Assembly (NCBI GenBank): GCA_006438735.1
Contig: RCZF01000001.1
Coordinates: 1,364,001 to 1,428,000 of the forward strand
Length of the DNA: 64,000 nucleotides
Origin: Sphingomonas koreensis
GTDB lineage: Bacteria > Pseudomonadota > Alphaproteobacteria > Sphingomonadales > Sphingomonadaceae
Reading direction: 5' to 3'
Every line of letters starts with the position of its first letter. Positions within the stretch are counted from its first letter, which is position 1. This document shows, in pieces, positions 44,700 to 55,289 of the stretch. Made by a program: the position numbers and the translations under genes. Below the pieces are notes generated by a model. The model saw only the letters and a list, made by a program, of their open reading frames with translations, did no database searches and was not told the DNA's origin.

Positions 44700-46255
44700 T
44701 CATCAAGCGCGCCACGCTGCTGCTCGCCACCGCCGCCCTGGCCGGTTGCTCGTTCGAGCCGCATTATCTCCGCCCGACGCCGCCGGTGCCGCAATCCTGG
44801 CCGGTCGGCGACGCCTATCTGCGGCAGAGCGAAGCGGCGCTGCCCAGCGTCGCCTACACCGATGTGTTCAAGGATCCGCGGCTGCAGCAGGTGATCGGCC
44901 AGGCGCTCGCCAACAATCGCGATCTGCGCGTCGCCGTCGCCGATATCGAGCAGGCACGCGCCGAATATCGCATCCAGCGCGCCGATCTGTTCCCTGAGAT
45001 CGACGCTTCCGCCCAGGCGACTTTCCGCGGCGGCGGCAACGGCACGCGCACGACCACCACGGGCGGCGGCACCGGCAATGGCACGGGAACCGGCGGAACG
45101 GGCACGGGGACTGGCGCCGGCACAGGGACCGGAATCGGCGGCACGACGATCTCGACCGGCAACCGCAGCTATAACGTCGATGTCGGCGCCAGCGCCTTCG
45201 AGCTCGATCTGTTCGGCCGCGTCCGCTCGCTCAGCCACGCCGCGCTCGATCAATATTTCGCCACCGAGGCCGGCGCCCGCGCGACACGGCTGACGCTGGT
45301 CGGCGAAGTCGCCACCGCCTGGCTCACCTATGCGGCCGATCAAAGCCTGCTCAAGATCGCGCTCGATACCGAAAAGAGCGCGCAGCAAAGCCTCACGCTG
45401 ACGCAGCGGCGGCTCGACGGCGGCATCGCGCCGCGCACCGATCTGCGCCAGGCGCAAACCATTCTCGATACCGCGCAGTCCGATGTCGCGCTGCAGAAGA
45501 CCGCGCTCGCGCAAGACGCCAATGCCTTGCAGTTGCTGGTCGGCGCGCCGGTCGATCCCGCGCTGCTGCCCGCCTCGATCGAGCAGGTCGGCGGTTCGTT
45601 GGCCGAGTTGCCCGCCGGGCTCGACTCGACGGTGCTGCTCCGCCGCCCCGATGTCGTCGAGGCCGAATATCAGCTACGCGCCGCCAATGCGCAGATCGGC
45701 GCGGCGCGCGCGGCGCTGTTCCCGACGATCTCGCTGACCGGCCTTGCCGGTTTCGCCAGCAGCGCGCTCAGTTCGCTGTTCACCGGCGGCGCGTTCAACT
45801 ATTCGGTCAGCCCGCAGATCAGCTATCCGATCTTCCGCGCCGGCGCGGCGCGCGCCGGCGTCGCCGAAAGCAAGGCAGCGCGCGATGCCGCGGTTGCGAC
45901 CTATGAAAAGGCGATCCAGACCGCGTTTCGCGATGTCGCCGATGCGCTGGCCCGCCGCGGCACGATCGATGCGCAAGCCACCGCCGACCGCAACAATGTC
46001 GATCATTCGCTCGACAATTTCCGCCTGTCCGATGCGCGCTACAAGGGCGGCATCGACACCTATCTCAACAGCCTCGACGCACAGCGCACGCTGTACAGCG
46101 CGCAGCGGACCTATGTCGCAACCGAGCTGACCAAGGCGACCAATCTGGTCGATCTCTATACCGCGCTCGGCGGCGATGCGACGATCGAGGCGACCGCGGG
46201 CGGACCCGTCGCGCCCGCCCCCGAACCGGCCGGATCGCCGATTCCGCAGCCCTAG
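44696..46255 (+). CDS. Outer-membrane efflux channel (OprM/NodT-type) with Gly-Thr insert
   Basis: 519 residues. Lipoprotein signal ATAALAGCSFEPHYLRP. Two OEP repeats are visible: VAVADIEQARAEYRIQ / YNVDVGASAFELDLFGRVRS and LLRRPDVVEAEYQLRAANAQ. Between residues about 108 and 158, a low-complexity stretch (TTTTGGGTGNGTGTGGTGTG, then GAGTGTGIGG) interrupts the conserved domain where relatives have a short loop. It forms the exit duct for the pump. It is third in the operon. Confidence 0.93.
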   Translation: MIIKRATLLLATAALAGCSFEPHYLRPTPPVPQSWPVGDAYLRQSEAALPSVAYTDVFKDPRLQQVIGQALANNRDLRVAVADIEQARAEYRIQRADLFPEIDASAQATFRGGGNGTRTTTTGGGTGNGTGTGGTGTGTGAGTGTGIGGTTISTGNRSYNVDVGASAFELDLFGRVRSLSHAALDQYFATEAGARATRLTLVGEVATAWLTYAADQSLLKIALDTEKSAQQSLTLTQRRLDGGIAPRTDLRQAQTILDTAQSDVALQKTALAQDANALQLLVGAPVDPALLPASIEQVGGSLAELPAGLDSTVLLRRPDVVEAEYQLRAANAQIGAARAALFPTISLTGLAGFASSALSSLFTGGAFNYSVSPQISYPIFRAGAARAGVAESKAARDAAVATYEKAIQTAFRDVADALARRGTIDAQATADRNNVDHSLDNFRLSDARYKGGIDTYLNSLDAQRTLYSAQRTYVATELTKATNLVDLYTALGGDATIEATAGGPVAPAPEPAGSPIPQP

Positions 46256-46257
46256 GA

Positions 46258-46947
46258 TCAGCCTGCGGTCAGCGAGAAGTCGTGCGGGAAGACCTGGCGA
46301 ACATAAGTGATCGTCGCGCCGGCCCGGAAGGTCCACCGCTCGAACGAAAGGCACGGCGCATCGGCGGCGACCTCGAGCCGTCCGGCCCGCGCGCCGGCGG
46401 CGATCGCGCTGATCCGGTAGTCGCCTTCGGTCCACGGCACGTGATCGAGCAGCCAGCGCCCCGGCGCGATCGCGCTGAAATCGATCGCCCCCGCCTCCGG
46501 CACGGCATCGAGGTTGATCCATCGCTCCTCCAGCGCGAACACCGCGGCGCCGAGGTGACGGCAGACGATCGCGAGCACGTCACCTGCCCGTGCCATTCGC
46601 GCATCCGCCGGCGCGTCCAGACCGCGGTCGCGTCCAACGGAAATCGTGTCGAACACATAGCGCTCGCCGGCCGCCTCGATCTGCGCCTCGAGATCGGGGA
46701 TCGCAATCGCCGCCATCTGCCGCCGCGGCCGTGCGACGACGGTGCCGGCGCGGCGGCGCCGCTCGACCAGCCCGGCATCTGCCAAGGCCGACAGCGCACG
46801 GTTGACCGTCATCCGTGAGCAGCCGAATTCGACCATCAGCGCGTGCTCGGCCGGCACGCGGTCGCCGGGATGCCACGCACCCGACATGATCCGCGCCTCG
46901 ATCACGCCGCGAATATGCGCCTCGAGCGAGCGCCCCGCCTCACGCAT
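46258..46947 (-). CDS. hutC: Histidine utilisation repressor
   Basis: 229 residues. GntR-type winged helix with GDRVPAEHALMVEFGCSRMT and VNRALSALADAGLVERRRR, followed by a UTRA effector domain (FALEERWINLDAVPEA, ISAIAAGARAGRLEV, FERWTFRAGATITYVRQVFP). It should bind urocanate and leave the hut operator. The gene overlaps hutF by 8 bases. The candidate operator is at 48431-48446. Confidence 0.92.
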   Translation of the reverse strand: MREAGRSLEAHIRGVIEARIMSGAWHPGDRVPAEHALMVEFGCSRMTVNRALSALADAGLVERRRRAGTVVARPRRQMAAIAIPDLEAQIEAAGERYVFDTISVGRDRGLDAPADARMARAGDVLAIVCRHLGAAVFALEERWINLDAVPEAGAIDFSAIAPGRWLLDHVPWTEGDYRISAIAAGARAGRLEVAADAPCLSFERWTFRAGATITYVRQVFPHDFSLTAG

Positions 46948-48295
46948 CGATCAGCGTCGCGATGGCGCGGCGATAGCAATCGGCGACGGCTTCGCGCGCG
47001 ACATGCCGCCCCTCGACGACCAACTGCCGCCCGCGCCGCCACACCGCGCTGACCAGCGACCGCTGCCCAGCGAACACCCAGGCGTCGAGCAGCGCATCGT
47101 CGGCCCGCGCCGCGCATGACGGGTGCTTCGTATCGAGCGCAACGAACGTCGCCGGCGCGCCAGCCTCGATCCGATCCGGCGCGACGCCAAGCGCTTGCGC
47201 GCCCCCGACGAGCGCAGCGTCGAACAAGCTCCGCCCGGTCGATCCCGGCCCGGCGTTCATCACGTTGCGCTGGCGATGCGCGAGCCGCTGCGAATATTCG
47301 AGCGCGGCGAGCTCCTGCCCCGCGTCGATCAACACGTTGGAATCCGATCCGACCCCGTAGCGCCCACCTGCCGCGACATAATCGCGCCCAGCGAAGATGC
47401 CGTCGCCCAGGCTCGCCTCGGTCAGCGGGCACAGCCCGGCAACCGCCCCGCTCGCCGCGAGCGCCTGTGTCTCACGCGCATCCATGTGGGTGGCATGAAC
47501 TAGGCACCAATCGGGCCCGACCGGCACATGATCGAGCAACCACGCCACCGGCCGCGCACCGCTCCAGGCCAGACAATCGTCGACTTCGCGAACCTGCTCG
47601 GCGATGTGGATGTGCACCGGCACGCCCGCGCCCAACGCCGCGATCTCGCCGAGCGCCTCCGGTCCGACCGCGCGCAGGCTGTGCGGCGCAACGCCGACCA
47701 CCGCATCTGGCAACCCCGCCACCGCACGGCGGCTCGCCGCGTGGAGCGTTGCATAGCCGTCGAGATCGTTGAGGAAGCGACGCTGCCCCTCACCCGCCGC
47801 CACGCCGCCGAACCCGCCCTGCATGTACAGCACCGGCAGCAGCGTCAGACCAATCCCGGTCGCATCAGCCGCAGCGGCCAGCCGCGCGCCCATCTCGGCC
47901 CGGTCGTCATAGGCCCGGCCATCGGGCTGGTGATGCAGATAGTGAAATTCGCCGACGCGCGTGAAGCCGCTTTCGAGCATCTCGACGAACGCCATGGTTG
48001 CGATCGCTTCCATCGCGTCCGGCCCGATCCGCCCGGCGAAGCGATACATCACCTCGCGCCATGTCCAGAAACTGTCGTCGCTGGCGCCGCGCACTTCGCC
48101 CAGCCCCGCCATCGCACGCTGGAAAGCGTGGCTGTGCAGATTACCGAGCCCGGGGACGGCCGCGCCATGCCCCTCGGCGCCGTCGGGCGAAACGCCGGGC
48201 TGGACGGCGACGATATGCGTGCCATCGAGCGTCACGCGCACGGCCTCGCTCCAGCCACCGGGAAGCAGCGCGGCTTCGAACCATAAGCGGGTCAT
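46940..48295 (-). CDS. hutF: Formimidoylglutamate deiminase
   Basis: 451 residues from ATG 48295. An amidohydrolase with the metal site LGNLHSHAFQRAMAGLG (first His pair), HIHIAEQVREVDDC and LVHATHMDARE, and the late Asp in GVGSDSNVLID. It converts N-formimino-glutamate to N-formyl-glutamate and ammonia, the two-step end of the pathway that hutG completes. It is first of hutF-hutC, divergent from hutI. Confidence 0.94.
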   Translation of the reverse strand: MTRLWFEAALLPGGWSEAVRVTLDGTHIVAVQPGVSPDGAEGHGAAVPGLGNLHSHAFQRAMAGLGEVRGASDDSFWTWREVMYRFAGRIGPDAMEAIATMAFVEMLESGFTRVGEFHYLHHQPDGRAYDDRAEMGARLAAAADATGIGLTLLPVLYMQGGFGGVAAGEGQRRFLNDLDGYATLHAASRRAVAGLPDAVVGVAPHSLRAVGPEALGEIAALGAGVPVHIHIAEQVREVDDCLAWSGARPVAWLLDHVPVGPDWCLVHATHMDARETQALAASGAVAGLCPLTEASLGDGIFAGRDYVAAGGRYGVGSDSNVLIDAGQELAALEYSQRLAHRQRNVMNAGPGSTGRSLFDAALVGGAQALGVAPDRIEAGAPATFVALDTKHPSCAARADDALLDAWVFAGQRSLVSAVWRRGRQLVVEGRHVAREAVADCYRRAIATLIDA

Positions 48296-48323
48296 CGCGC
48301 TGCGGCCCGATCCAGCGACCATT

Positions 48324-48350
48324 CGTGCTGAGCTTGTCGAAGCACCGCTT
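48324..48350. repeat. Half copy of a dispersed sphingomonad repeat
   Basis: The segment includes GCTGAGCTTGTCGAAGCACC, a string of the kind that recurs between genes in sphingomonad genomes. It lies just upstream of hutF in the divergent hut promoter. Only one arm is evident. Confidence 0.35.
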
Positions 48351-48430
48351 TTCTCCTCGACGTCACAAAGGACCGGCCGTTCGACACGCGCGGGGCGAAC
48401 GGGTTTTTGGCTGGACGGATCGCCCGAATG

Positions 48431-48446
48431 ATATGTATATACTTAA
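48431..48446. promoter_or_regulatory. Candidate HutC operator / hut divergent promoter
   Basis: ATATGTATATACTTAA contains the 8-base palindrome GTATATAC (48435-48442), in an AT-rich patch amid GC-rich DNA. The GntR/HutC family recognises TGTATATACA-like sites. It lies 40 bases before hutI and about 136 before hutF, so one bound repressor could cover both directions. Confidence 0.6.
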
Positions 48447-48481
48447 TCGTCCGCCTTCCCACCAGCAGAAAGGCCATTCCG

Positions 48482-49681
48482 ATGCTCTGCGACCGCGTCT
48501 GGCACAATGCCCGGCTGGCGACGATGGCCGGCGAGGGACTCGGCGAGATCGAGCACGGCGTGATCGCCAGCTGCGACGGCCGCATCCTCTACGCCGGCCG
48601 CGCCGCGGATGCGCCGGCGCTCGACGCCCGCGAGCGGATCGATTGCGGCGGACGCTGGATCACCCCCGGGCTGATCGATTGCCACACCCACCTGGTCCAT
48701 GGCGGCGACCGCGCGCACGAGTTCGAGCTGCGGCTCGCCGGCGCCAGCTATGAGGAGATCGCCCGCGCCGGCGGCGGCATCGTCTCGACGATGCACGCGA
48801 CCCGTGCCGCCAGCGAGGCCGAGCTGGTGGCGAGCGCCCTGCCCCGGCTCGACGCGCTGCTCGCCGAGGGCGTGACGACGATTGAGATCAAATCGGGTTA
48901 CGGTCTCGATCTCGCCAACGAAGCCAAGCAACTGCGCGCCGCCCGCGCGATCGGCCGCGACCGCGCCGTCCGCGTCTCGACCACCTTCCTCGGCGCGCAC
49001 GCGCTGCCGCCGGGCCGCGACGCCGACGATTATATCCGCGAGGTCGTCGACGAGATGCTCCCGACGATCGCGCGCGAAGGCCTTGCCGATGCGGTCGATG
49101 CGTTTTGCGAAGGCATCGGCTTCACGCCCGAACAGACCGCGCGCGTGTTCGAAGCCGCCGCCGCGCACGGCCTGCCAGTCAAGCTCCACGCCGATCAACT
49201 CTCGGATCTCGGCGGCAGCGGGCTTGCCGCGTCCTTCCACGCGCTGTCGGCCGATCATATCGAATATGCCAGCGACGCCAGCCTCGACGCGATGGCGGCA
49301 TCTGGCACGGTAGCGACCTTGCTGCCCGGCGCCTTCTATTTCGTTTGCGAAGAGCGACTGCCGCCGATCGCCGGCCTCCGCGCGCGCGGCATCCCGATCG
49401 CGCTCGCCACCGATTGCAATCCCGGCACCGCGCCGATGACCTCGATCCTGCTGGTGATGAACATGGCCGCGACGCTCTTCCGCATGACTGTGCCCGAGTG
49501 CTTGACCGGCGTCACTCGGAACGCCGCTACCGCGCTCGGCCTCGCCGATCGGGTCGGCACACTTGAAGCGGGCAAGGCCTGCGATCTCGCGATCTGGGAC
49601 GTCGAGCGCCCCGCCGAGCTGGTCTACCGGATCGGCTTCAACCCGCTGCACCAACGCATCTACAACGGAGACCCCGCTTGA
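48482..49681 (+). CDS. hutI: Imidazolonepropionase
   Basis: 399 residues from ATG 48482, AGAAAGG upstream. An amidohydrolase with the metal motif [19 protein letters not shown] (HTH at 68-70), [25 protein letters not shown] and [12 protein letters not shown]. It opens the imidazolone ring to N-formimino-glutamate. It is first of hutI-H-G-U; its stop overlaps the hutH start by 3 bases (TTGA). Confidence 0.95.
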   Translation: MLCDRVWHNARLATMAGEGLGEIEHGVIASCDGRILYAGRAADAPALDARERIDCGGRWITPGLIDCHTHLVHGGDRAHEFELRLAGASYEEIARAGGGIVSTMHATRAASEAELVASALPRLDALLAEGVTTIEIKSGYGLDLANEAKQLRAARAIGRDRAVRVSTTFLGAHALPPGRDADDYIREVVDEMLPTIAREGLADAVDAFCEGIGFTPEQTARVFEAAAAHGLPVKLHADQLSDLGGSGLAASFHALSADHIEYASDASLDAMAASGTVATLLPGAFYFVCEERLPPIAGLRARGIPIALATDCNPGTAPMTSILLVMNMAATLFRMTVPECLTGVTRNAATALGLADRVGTLEAGKACDLAIWDVERPAELVYRIGFNPLHQRIYNGDPA

Positions 49682-51210
49682 TCCTGACGCCCGGCAACGC
49701 CACGCTCGCCGATTGGCGCGCGATCTATCGCGGCGCGGGCGTCACGCTCGATCCCGCCTGCCGCGTCGATGTCGCCGCCAGCGCCCAGGCCGTCGAACGG
49801 ATCATCGCTGGCGACACCGCCGTTTACGGCATCAACACCGGGTTCGGAAAGCTCGCCACCGTCCGCATCGCGCGCGACGACTTGGCCCAGCTCCAGCGCA
49901 ATATCGTCGTCAGCCACGCCGCCGGCGCCGGCGCGCCGATGCCCGCGCCGATCGTGCGGCTGATGCTCGCGCTCAAGCTGGCGAGCCTGGGCCGCGGCGC
50001 CTCCGGCGTGCGGCTCGAAACGCTCGATCGGATCGAGGCGATGCTGGCACAAGGTCTCCTGCCGGTGATCCCGGGGCAAGGCTCGGTCGGCGCGTCGGGC
50101 GATCTCGCGCCGCTGTCGCATATGGCCGCGGCGATGATCGGCGTCGGCGAGATCTGGGTCGATGGCGTCGCCACGCCGGCGCTGAAGGCGCTCGCCGACG
50201 CCGGCCTAGAGCCGCTGGTGCTCGGCCCCAAGGAAGGGCTCGCGCTGCTCAACGGCACGCAATTCTCCTGCGCCTATGCGCTCGCCGGGCTGTTCGAGGC
50301 CGAGCGGCTGTTCCACGCCAGCCTCGCCACCGGCGCGCTGGCGACCGAGGCGGCGAAGGGCAGCGACACCCCCTTCGATCCGCGCATCCACGCGCTGCGC
50401 GGCCAGCCCGGCCAGATCGCCGTCGCCGAGACGCTGCGCGCGCTGTTCGTCGGCTCGGCGATCCGCGCCAGCCACGCAGTCGACGACGAACGCGTGCAGG
50501 ACCCGTATTGCCTGCGCTGTCAGCCGCAGGTGATGGGCGCCGCGCTCGACATATTGCGCCAGGCGGCAAGCACGCTCGAGATCGAGGCCAATGGCGTGAC
50601 CGATAACCCGTTGGTTTTCGCCGGCGAAGACGTCGCGCTGTCGGGCGGCAATTTCCACGCCGAGCCGGTTGCCTTCGCCGCCGACATCATCGCGCTGGCG
50701 ATCTGCGAGATCGGCTCGATCGCCGAGCGCCGCATCGCCATGCTGGTCGATCCCGCGCTGTCCGGCCTCCCCGCCTTCCTGACGCCCAAGCCGGGAATCA
50801 ATTCGGGCTTCATGATCCCGCAAGTAACCGCCGCCGCGCTCGTTTCCGAAAACAAGCAGCGCGCCTATCCGGCGAGTGTGGATTCGATTCCGACCTCGGC
50901 CAATCAGGAGGATCATGTATCGATGGCCGCCCACGGCGCGCGGCGCTTGCCCGAGATGGCGGCGAACCTCGCGAACGTGCTGGGAATCGAATATCTCGCC
51001 GCCGCGCAAGGCTGCGACTTCCACGCGCCGTTGACCAGCAGTCCCGCGCTGGAGGCCGTCCGCTCACGGCTGCGTCAGGACGTGCCGCACCTCGACGAGG
51101 ATCGCTACATGCATCCCGATATGGAGGCGACGCTGGCGATCGTGCAATCGGGCGCGCTCGCCGATCTGCTGCGCGCCGCCGACATCCCCTTGCCCGAGAT
51201 CGCGGCATGA
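49678..51210 (+). CDS. hutH: Histidine ammonia-lyase
   Basis: 510 residues with a TTG start that overlaps the hutI stop. The MIO prosthetic group forms from ASG at 139-141 (Ser140) in [51 protein letters not shown] and [17 protein letters not shown] are family blocks. It deaminates histidine to urocanate, committing the pathway. It overlaps hutG by 4 bases (ATGA). Confidence 0.96.
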   Translation: MILTPGNATLADWRAIYRGAGVTLDPACRVDVAASAQAVERIIAGDTAVYGINTGFGKLATVRIARDDLAQLQRNIVVSHAAGAGAPMPAPIVRLMLALKLASLGRGASGVRLETLDRIEAMLAQGLLPVIPGQGSVGASGDLAPLSHMAAAMIGVGEIWVDGVATPALKALADAGLEPLVLGPKEGLALLNGTQFSCAYALAGLFEAERLFHASLATGALATEAAKGSDTPFDPRIHALRGQPGQIAVAETLRALFVGSAIRASHAVDDERVQDPYCLRCQPQVMGAALDILRQAASTLEIEANGVTDNPLVFAGEDVALSGGNFHAEPVAFAADIIALAICEIGSIAERRIAMLVDPALSGLPAFLTPKPGINSGFMIPQVTAAALVSENKQRAYPASVDSIPTSANQEDHVSMAAHGARRLPEMAANLANVLGIEYLAAAQGCDFHAPLTSSPALEAVRSRLRQDVPHLDEDRYMHPDMEATLAIVQSGALADLLRAADIPLPEIAA

Positions 51211-52139
51211 GCGACTGGCTGACCGTCGAGCGCGGCGACGCGCCGCTGGTGCTCGCCTTTCCGCACACCGGCACCGATATTCCCGCAGCAATCGAACCGC
51301 GCTTCGTGTCCGCCGAGCGGGCGCGCAAGGACACCGATTGGTGGGTCGATCGGCTCTACGCCTTCGCCGCCGATCTGGGCGCGACCACCGTCCGCACCGC
51401 GATCTCGCGCAGCGTGATCGACGTCAACCGTGATCCGTCCGGCGCGTCGCTCTATCCCGGGCAGGCGACGACCGACTTGTGCCCGACCACCACCTTCGAC
51501 GGCGAGCCGCTCTACAAGGCCGGCGACGAACCCGACGGCGCTGAGATCGAGGAGCGCAAGGCGCGCTGGTTCGCTCCTTATCATCACGCGCTCGCCGCCG
51601 AGATCGCGCGCCTGCACCAAGCGCACGGCCGCGTCGTGCTCTACGATTGCCATTCGATCCGATCGGTGATCCCGCGGCTGTTCGACGGCGTGCTGCCGCA
51701 TTTTAATATCGGCACCAATGATGGCACGACGTGTTCGCCCGTCCTGCAGGCGCGGGTGGAAGCAGCCTGCCGCTCCCCCTCATCGTCCTCCTCATGCTTC
51801 CCCGGCGAAGGCCGGGGCCCAGTGGGGAAAGCAGAAGTGATGGTGCGCAGCGCCAGCCAATTACAACCTTCCCAACTGGACCCCGGCCTGCGCCGGGGAG
51901 GCGAGGAATGGACGGTGGTGACCAACGGCCGTTTCAAGGGCGGCTGGACGACGCGCCACTACGGCGATCCCGCCCGCGGCGTTCACGCCATCCAGATGGA
52001 ACTCGCCTGCCGCGGCTATCTCGACGAACCGGTCGGCGCCGATCCCGATCCCTGGCCCGTCCCCTTCGACCCTGCTTACGCCCGCCCGATGATCGACGTG
52101 CTCACCCGTGTCGTCCAAGCCTGTCTGGAGCCGTTATGA
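51207..52139 (+). CDS. hutG: N-formylglutamate amidohydrolase carrying an in-frame repeat insertion
   Basis: 310 residues against the usual 265-270. The metal-site blocks are intact: [27 protein letters not shown] (Asp147, His149) and [19 protein letters not shown]. Between VEAACRS (about 190) and [12 protein letters not shown] (about 235) sit about 44 extra residues ([18 protein letters not shown], then [12 protein letters not shown]). These are encoded by an inverted-repeat element at 51797-51901, in frame and stop-free. It releases formate and glutamate, the last hut step. Whether the enzyme still folds is unknown. Confidence 0.93.
   Translation: MSDWLTVERGDAPLVLAFPHTGTDIPAAIEPRFVSAERARKDTDWWVDRLYAFAADLGATTVRTAISRSVIDVNRDPSGASLYPGQATTDLCPTTTFDGEPLYKAGDEPDGAEIEERKARWFAPYHHALAAEIARLHQAHGRVVLYDCHSIRSVIPRLFDGVLPHFNIGTNDGTTCSPVLQARVEAACRSPSSSSSCFPGEGRGPVGKAEVMVRSASQLQPSQLDPGLRRGGEEWTVVTNGRFKGGWTTRHYGDPARGVHAIQMELACRGYLDEPVGADPDPWPVPFDPAYARPMIDVLTRVVQACLEPL
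51797..51901. repeat. Inverted-repeat element inserted inside hutG
   Basis: Arms about 51797-51830 and 51866-51901 are imperfect reverse complements (around 29 of 34 positions), sharing the CCCCGGCGAAGGCCGGGG core with the intergenic copy at 13024-13131. The element is translated as part of hutG. Confidence 0.8.
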
Positions 52140-53797
52140 CCCGCCTCGACAACAGCCGCCACATCAGCGCCCCGCGCGGCGCCGAGATCACCGCGAAAAG
52201 CTGGCTGACCGAAGCGCCAATGCGGATGCTGATGAACAACCTCGACGACGAGGTGGCCGAGAACCCGCAGGAACTCGTCGTCTATGGCGGCATCGGCCGC
52301 GCCGCGCGCGATTGGGAGAGTTTCGATCGCATCGTCGCCACCTTGAAGCGGCTCGAGGACGACGAAACGCTCCTCATCCAGTCGGGCAAGCCGGTCGGCG
52401 TGTTCCGTACGCACAAGGATGCGCCGCGCGTGCTGATCGCCAATTCCAACCTCGTGCCGAAATGGGCGACCTGGGAGCATTTCCACGAACTCGATCGCGC
52501 CGGGCTGATGATGTACGGCCAGATGACCGCCGGCTCCTGGATCTATATCGGCTCGCAGGGCATCGTCCAAGGCACCTACGAGACCTTCGTCGAGATGGGC
52601 CGCCAGCATTTCGGCGGCGACCTGACCGGCAAATGGCTGCTCACCGCCGGGCTCGGCGGCATGGGCGGCGCGCAGCCGCTGGCGGCGGTGATGGCGGGCG
52701 CCTCGTGCCTCGCGATCGAGTGCCAGCCGAGCCGGATCGAGATGCGGCTCAAGACGCGCTATCTCGACAAGCAGGCGCGCGATCTCGACGACGCGCTGGC
52801 GATGATCGACGAAGCCACCAAATCGGGCACCCCCACCTCGATCGGCCTGCTCGGCAACGCCGCCGAAATCCTGCCCGAACTCGTCCGCCGCGGCGTCCGC
52901 CCCGACATGGTCACCGACCAGACCTCGGCGCACGATCCGTTCAACGGCTACCTCCCCGCCGGCTGGACGCTCGACCAATGGCGCGAGGGCCGCGAGCGCG
53001 AGCCGGCCAAGGTCGAGGCCGCCGCCAAGGCCTCGATGAAAACGCATGTCGAGGCGATGCTCGCGTTCAAGGGGCAAGGCATTCCCACGGTCGATTACGG
53101 CAACAACATCCGCCAGGTCGCGTTCGATGAAGGCCTCGACGACGCGTTCGGCTTCCCCGGCTTCGTCCCGGCCTATATCCGCCCGCTATTCTGCCGCGGC
53201 ATCGGCCCGTTCCGGTGGGTCGCGCTGTCGGGCGATCCGGAGGATATCTACAAGACCGACGCCAAGGTGAAGGCGCTGCTGCCCGACAACAAGCCGCTCC
53301 ACCGCTGGCTCGATATGGCGCGCGAGCGGATCGCTTTCCAAGGGCTACCTTCGCGGATCTGCTGGGTCGGCCTCGGCGATCGCCACCGGCTCGGCCTCGC
53401 CTTCAACGAAATGGTCGCAAGCGGCGAGCTGTCCGCACCGATCGTGATCGGCCGCGATCATCTCGATTCAGGCTCGGTCGCCAGCCCCAATCGGGAGACC
53501 GAGGCGATGAAGGATGGCTCCGACGCAGTATCGGACTGGCCGCTGCTCAACGCGCTGCTCAACACCGCGAGCGGCGCGACCTGGGTGTCGCTGCATCATG
53601 GCGGCGGCGTCGGCATGGGCTATTCGCAGCACGCCGGCATGGTGATCGTTGCCGACGGCAGCGAAGACGCGGCGCGCCGCCTCGAACGCGTGCTGTGGAA
53701 CGATCCTGCCAGCGGCGTCATGCGCCACGCCGATGCCGGCTATGACGATGCGCTCGATTGCGCCCGCCAACAGGGTCTCGACCTGCCGTCGCTCTAA
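52136..53797 (+). CDS. hutU: Urocanate hydratase
   Basis: 553 residues, ATGA overlap with hutG. NAD-dependent urocanase: [37 protein letters not shown], the dinucleotide block [36 protein letters not shown] and the active-site Cys409 in [30 protein letters not shown] ends the core. It converts urocanate to imidazolone propionate. It is last of the hut operon. Confidence 0.96.
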   Translation: MTRLDNSRHISAPRGAEITAKSWLTEAPMRMLMNNLDDEVAENPQELVVYGGIGRAARDWESFDRIVATLKRLEDDETLLIQSGKPVGVFRTHKDAPRVLIANSNLVPKWATWEHFHELDRAGLMMYGQMTAGSWIYIGSQGIVQGTYETFVEMGRQHFGGDLTGKWLLTAGLGGMGGAQPLAAVMAGASCLAIECQPSRIEMRLKTRYLDKQARDLDDALAMIDEATKSGTPTSIGLLGNAAEILPELVRRGVRPDMVTDQTSAHDPFNGYLPAGWTLDQWREGREREPAKVEAAAKASMKTHVEAMLAFKGQGIPTVDYGNNIRQVAFDEGLDDAFGFPGFVPAYIRPLFCRGIGPFRWVALSGDPEDIYKTDAKVKALLPDNKPLHRWLDMARERIAFQGLPSRICWVGLGDRHRLGLAFNEMVASGELSAPIVIGRDHLDSGSVASPNRETEAMKDGSDAVSDWPLLNALLNTASGATWVSLHHGGGVGMGYSQHAGMVIVADGSEDAARRLERVLWNDPASGVMRHADAGYDDALDCARQQGLDLPSL

Positions 53798-53826
53798 CCC
53801 CCCGTTATCTTTTCGGTAGCGGCCTA

Positions 53827-55170
53827 TTACGCTGACACCGGCTCCTGTCGATCGGTGCCGAGCGTCTTGTTGGCCCACAATGCGATCAGCGTCGCCAGCG
53901 CGCCGGACAGCAGATAGGCGCCAGCCGCGACCAGCCCGAACTTGCTCGCCAGCCCCAGCGCGGCGAGCGGCGCAAAGCCCGCGCCGAACAGCCAGGCGAT
54001 GTCCGACGTCAGCGCCGATCCGGTATAACGCGACAGGCTCGGAAAATTCGAGGCGACCACGCCCGAAGATTGGCCGAACGCAAAGCCCAGCAGGATGAAG
54101 CCGACGACCATAAAGACGATCTCGCCGAGGTCGCCCGCGTCGAGCAGCTGCGGGGCAAAGCCGCTGAACACCGCGATCGCCGCCGCCGAAATGCCGAGCA
54201 GCGAGCGCCGGCCGACGCGGTCGGCCAGATAGCCCGAGGCGACGATCGCGACGAGGCCGAACACTGCCGCGATCGCTTCGATAACAAGGAATTGCGCGGT
54301 ACCTTCATGCGTGAACAGGAAAATCCACGACAGCGGGAACACCGTGACCATGTGGAACAGCGCAAAGCTCGCGAGCGGCGCGAACGCCCCGATCACGATG
54401 TTGCGGCCTTCGCTCTCCAGCGTCGAAAAGACCGGCGACGGCTGCAGCGCGCGGCTTTCGAACAGATTGGTGAAATCGGGCGTCGACACCAGCCGCAGCC
54501 GCGCGAACAGCGCCACCACGTTGATCGCAAAGGCGCAGAAGAACGGATAGCGCCAGCCCCAGCTCAGGAAATCGTCGGCCGACAGGCTCGCGACGAAAAA
54601 GGCGAACAACCCGCTCGCCACGATCAGCCCGAGCGGCGCGCCCAATTGCGGGATCATCGCATACCAGCCGCGGCGCTTTTCCGGCGCATTCATCGCCAGC
54701 AGCGAGGCGAGCCCGTCCCACGCGCCGCCGAGCGCCAGCCCCTGGCCGATCCGCGTCAGCGCCAGCAGGAACACGGCGTTCATGCCGATGCTCGCATAGC
54801 CAGGTAGAAACGCCACCGACACGGTCGATATGCCGAGCAGGAACAGCGCGATCGTCAGTTTGACGCCGCGCCCGTAATTGCGATCGACCGCCATGAAGAT
54901 GAACGACCCGATCGGCCGCGCGATGAACGCCAGCGCGAAGATCGCGAACGAATAGAGCGTGCCCGTCAGCCGATCGACGAACGGGAACATATACACGGGA
55001 AACACCAGCACCGAGGCGATCGCATAGACGAAGAAATCGAAAAATTCCGACGTCCGCCCGATCACCACGCCGATCGCGATCTCACCCGGCGAAACGTCGC
55101 CCTCGCGGGTGGTGATCGCGCCGGGCTCGTGTGGCGTCGTGTCCGATCCTGGCGCCGCTACTGCACTCAT
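53827..55170 (-). CDS. MFS transporter, metabolite:H+ symporter type
   Basis: 447 residues from ATG 55170. About twelve helices. The MFS loop signature appears as GRTSEFFDFFVYAIASVLVF and FIARPIGSFIFMAVDRNYG, with the mid-chain repeat SGYLADRVGRRSLLG. It resembles the ProP/shikimate/alpha-ketoglutarate branch. The solute is not evident. It is divergent from cyoA (120-base gap), an arrangement that recurs near bo3 oxidase genes. Confidence 0.87.
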   Translation of the reverse strand: MSAVAAPGSDTTPHEPGAITTREGDVSPGEIAIGVVIGRTSEFFDFFVYAIASVLVFPVYMFPFVDRLTGTLYSFAIFALAFIARPIGSFIFMAVDRNYGRGVKLTIALFLLGISTVSVAFLPGYASIGMNAVFLLALTRIGQGLALGGAWDGLASLLAMNAPEKRRGWYAMIPQLGAPLGLIVASGLFAFFVASLSADDFLSWGWRYPFFCAFAINVVALFARLRLVSTPDFTNLFESRALQPSPVFSTLESEGRNIVIGAFAPLASFALFHMVTVFPLSWIFLFTHEGTAQFLVIEAIAAVFGLVAIVASGYLADRVGRRSLLGISAAAIAVFSGFAPQLLDAGDLGEIVFMVVGFILLGFAFGQSSGVVASNFPSLSRYTGSALTSDIAWLFGAGFAPLAALGLASKFGLVAAGAYLLSGALATLIALWANKTLGTDRQEPVSA

Positions 55171-55275
55171 GTCCGTTCCTGGTCCTTCGTCTCGCGCTGG
55201 GCGCATAGCTAGCATATAAGCGTTCGCGCCGCAGATTCATCGTCCGATTCGCCCTTTCGCACATGCGATAAGATT

Positions 55276-55288
55276 GGACAAATTGTCC
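55276..55288. promoter_or_regulatory. Palindrome upstream of cyoA
   Basis: GGACAA-A-TTGTCC, a 6-base inverted repeat around one base, ending one base before the ATG at 55290. Its position would block a ribosome site there, so it could be an operator if cyoA starts at a later ATG (55326). Operator identity is unknown. Confidence 0.4.
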
Positions 55289-55289
55289 T

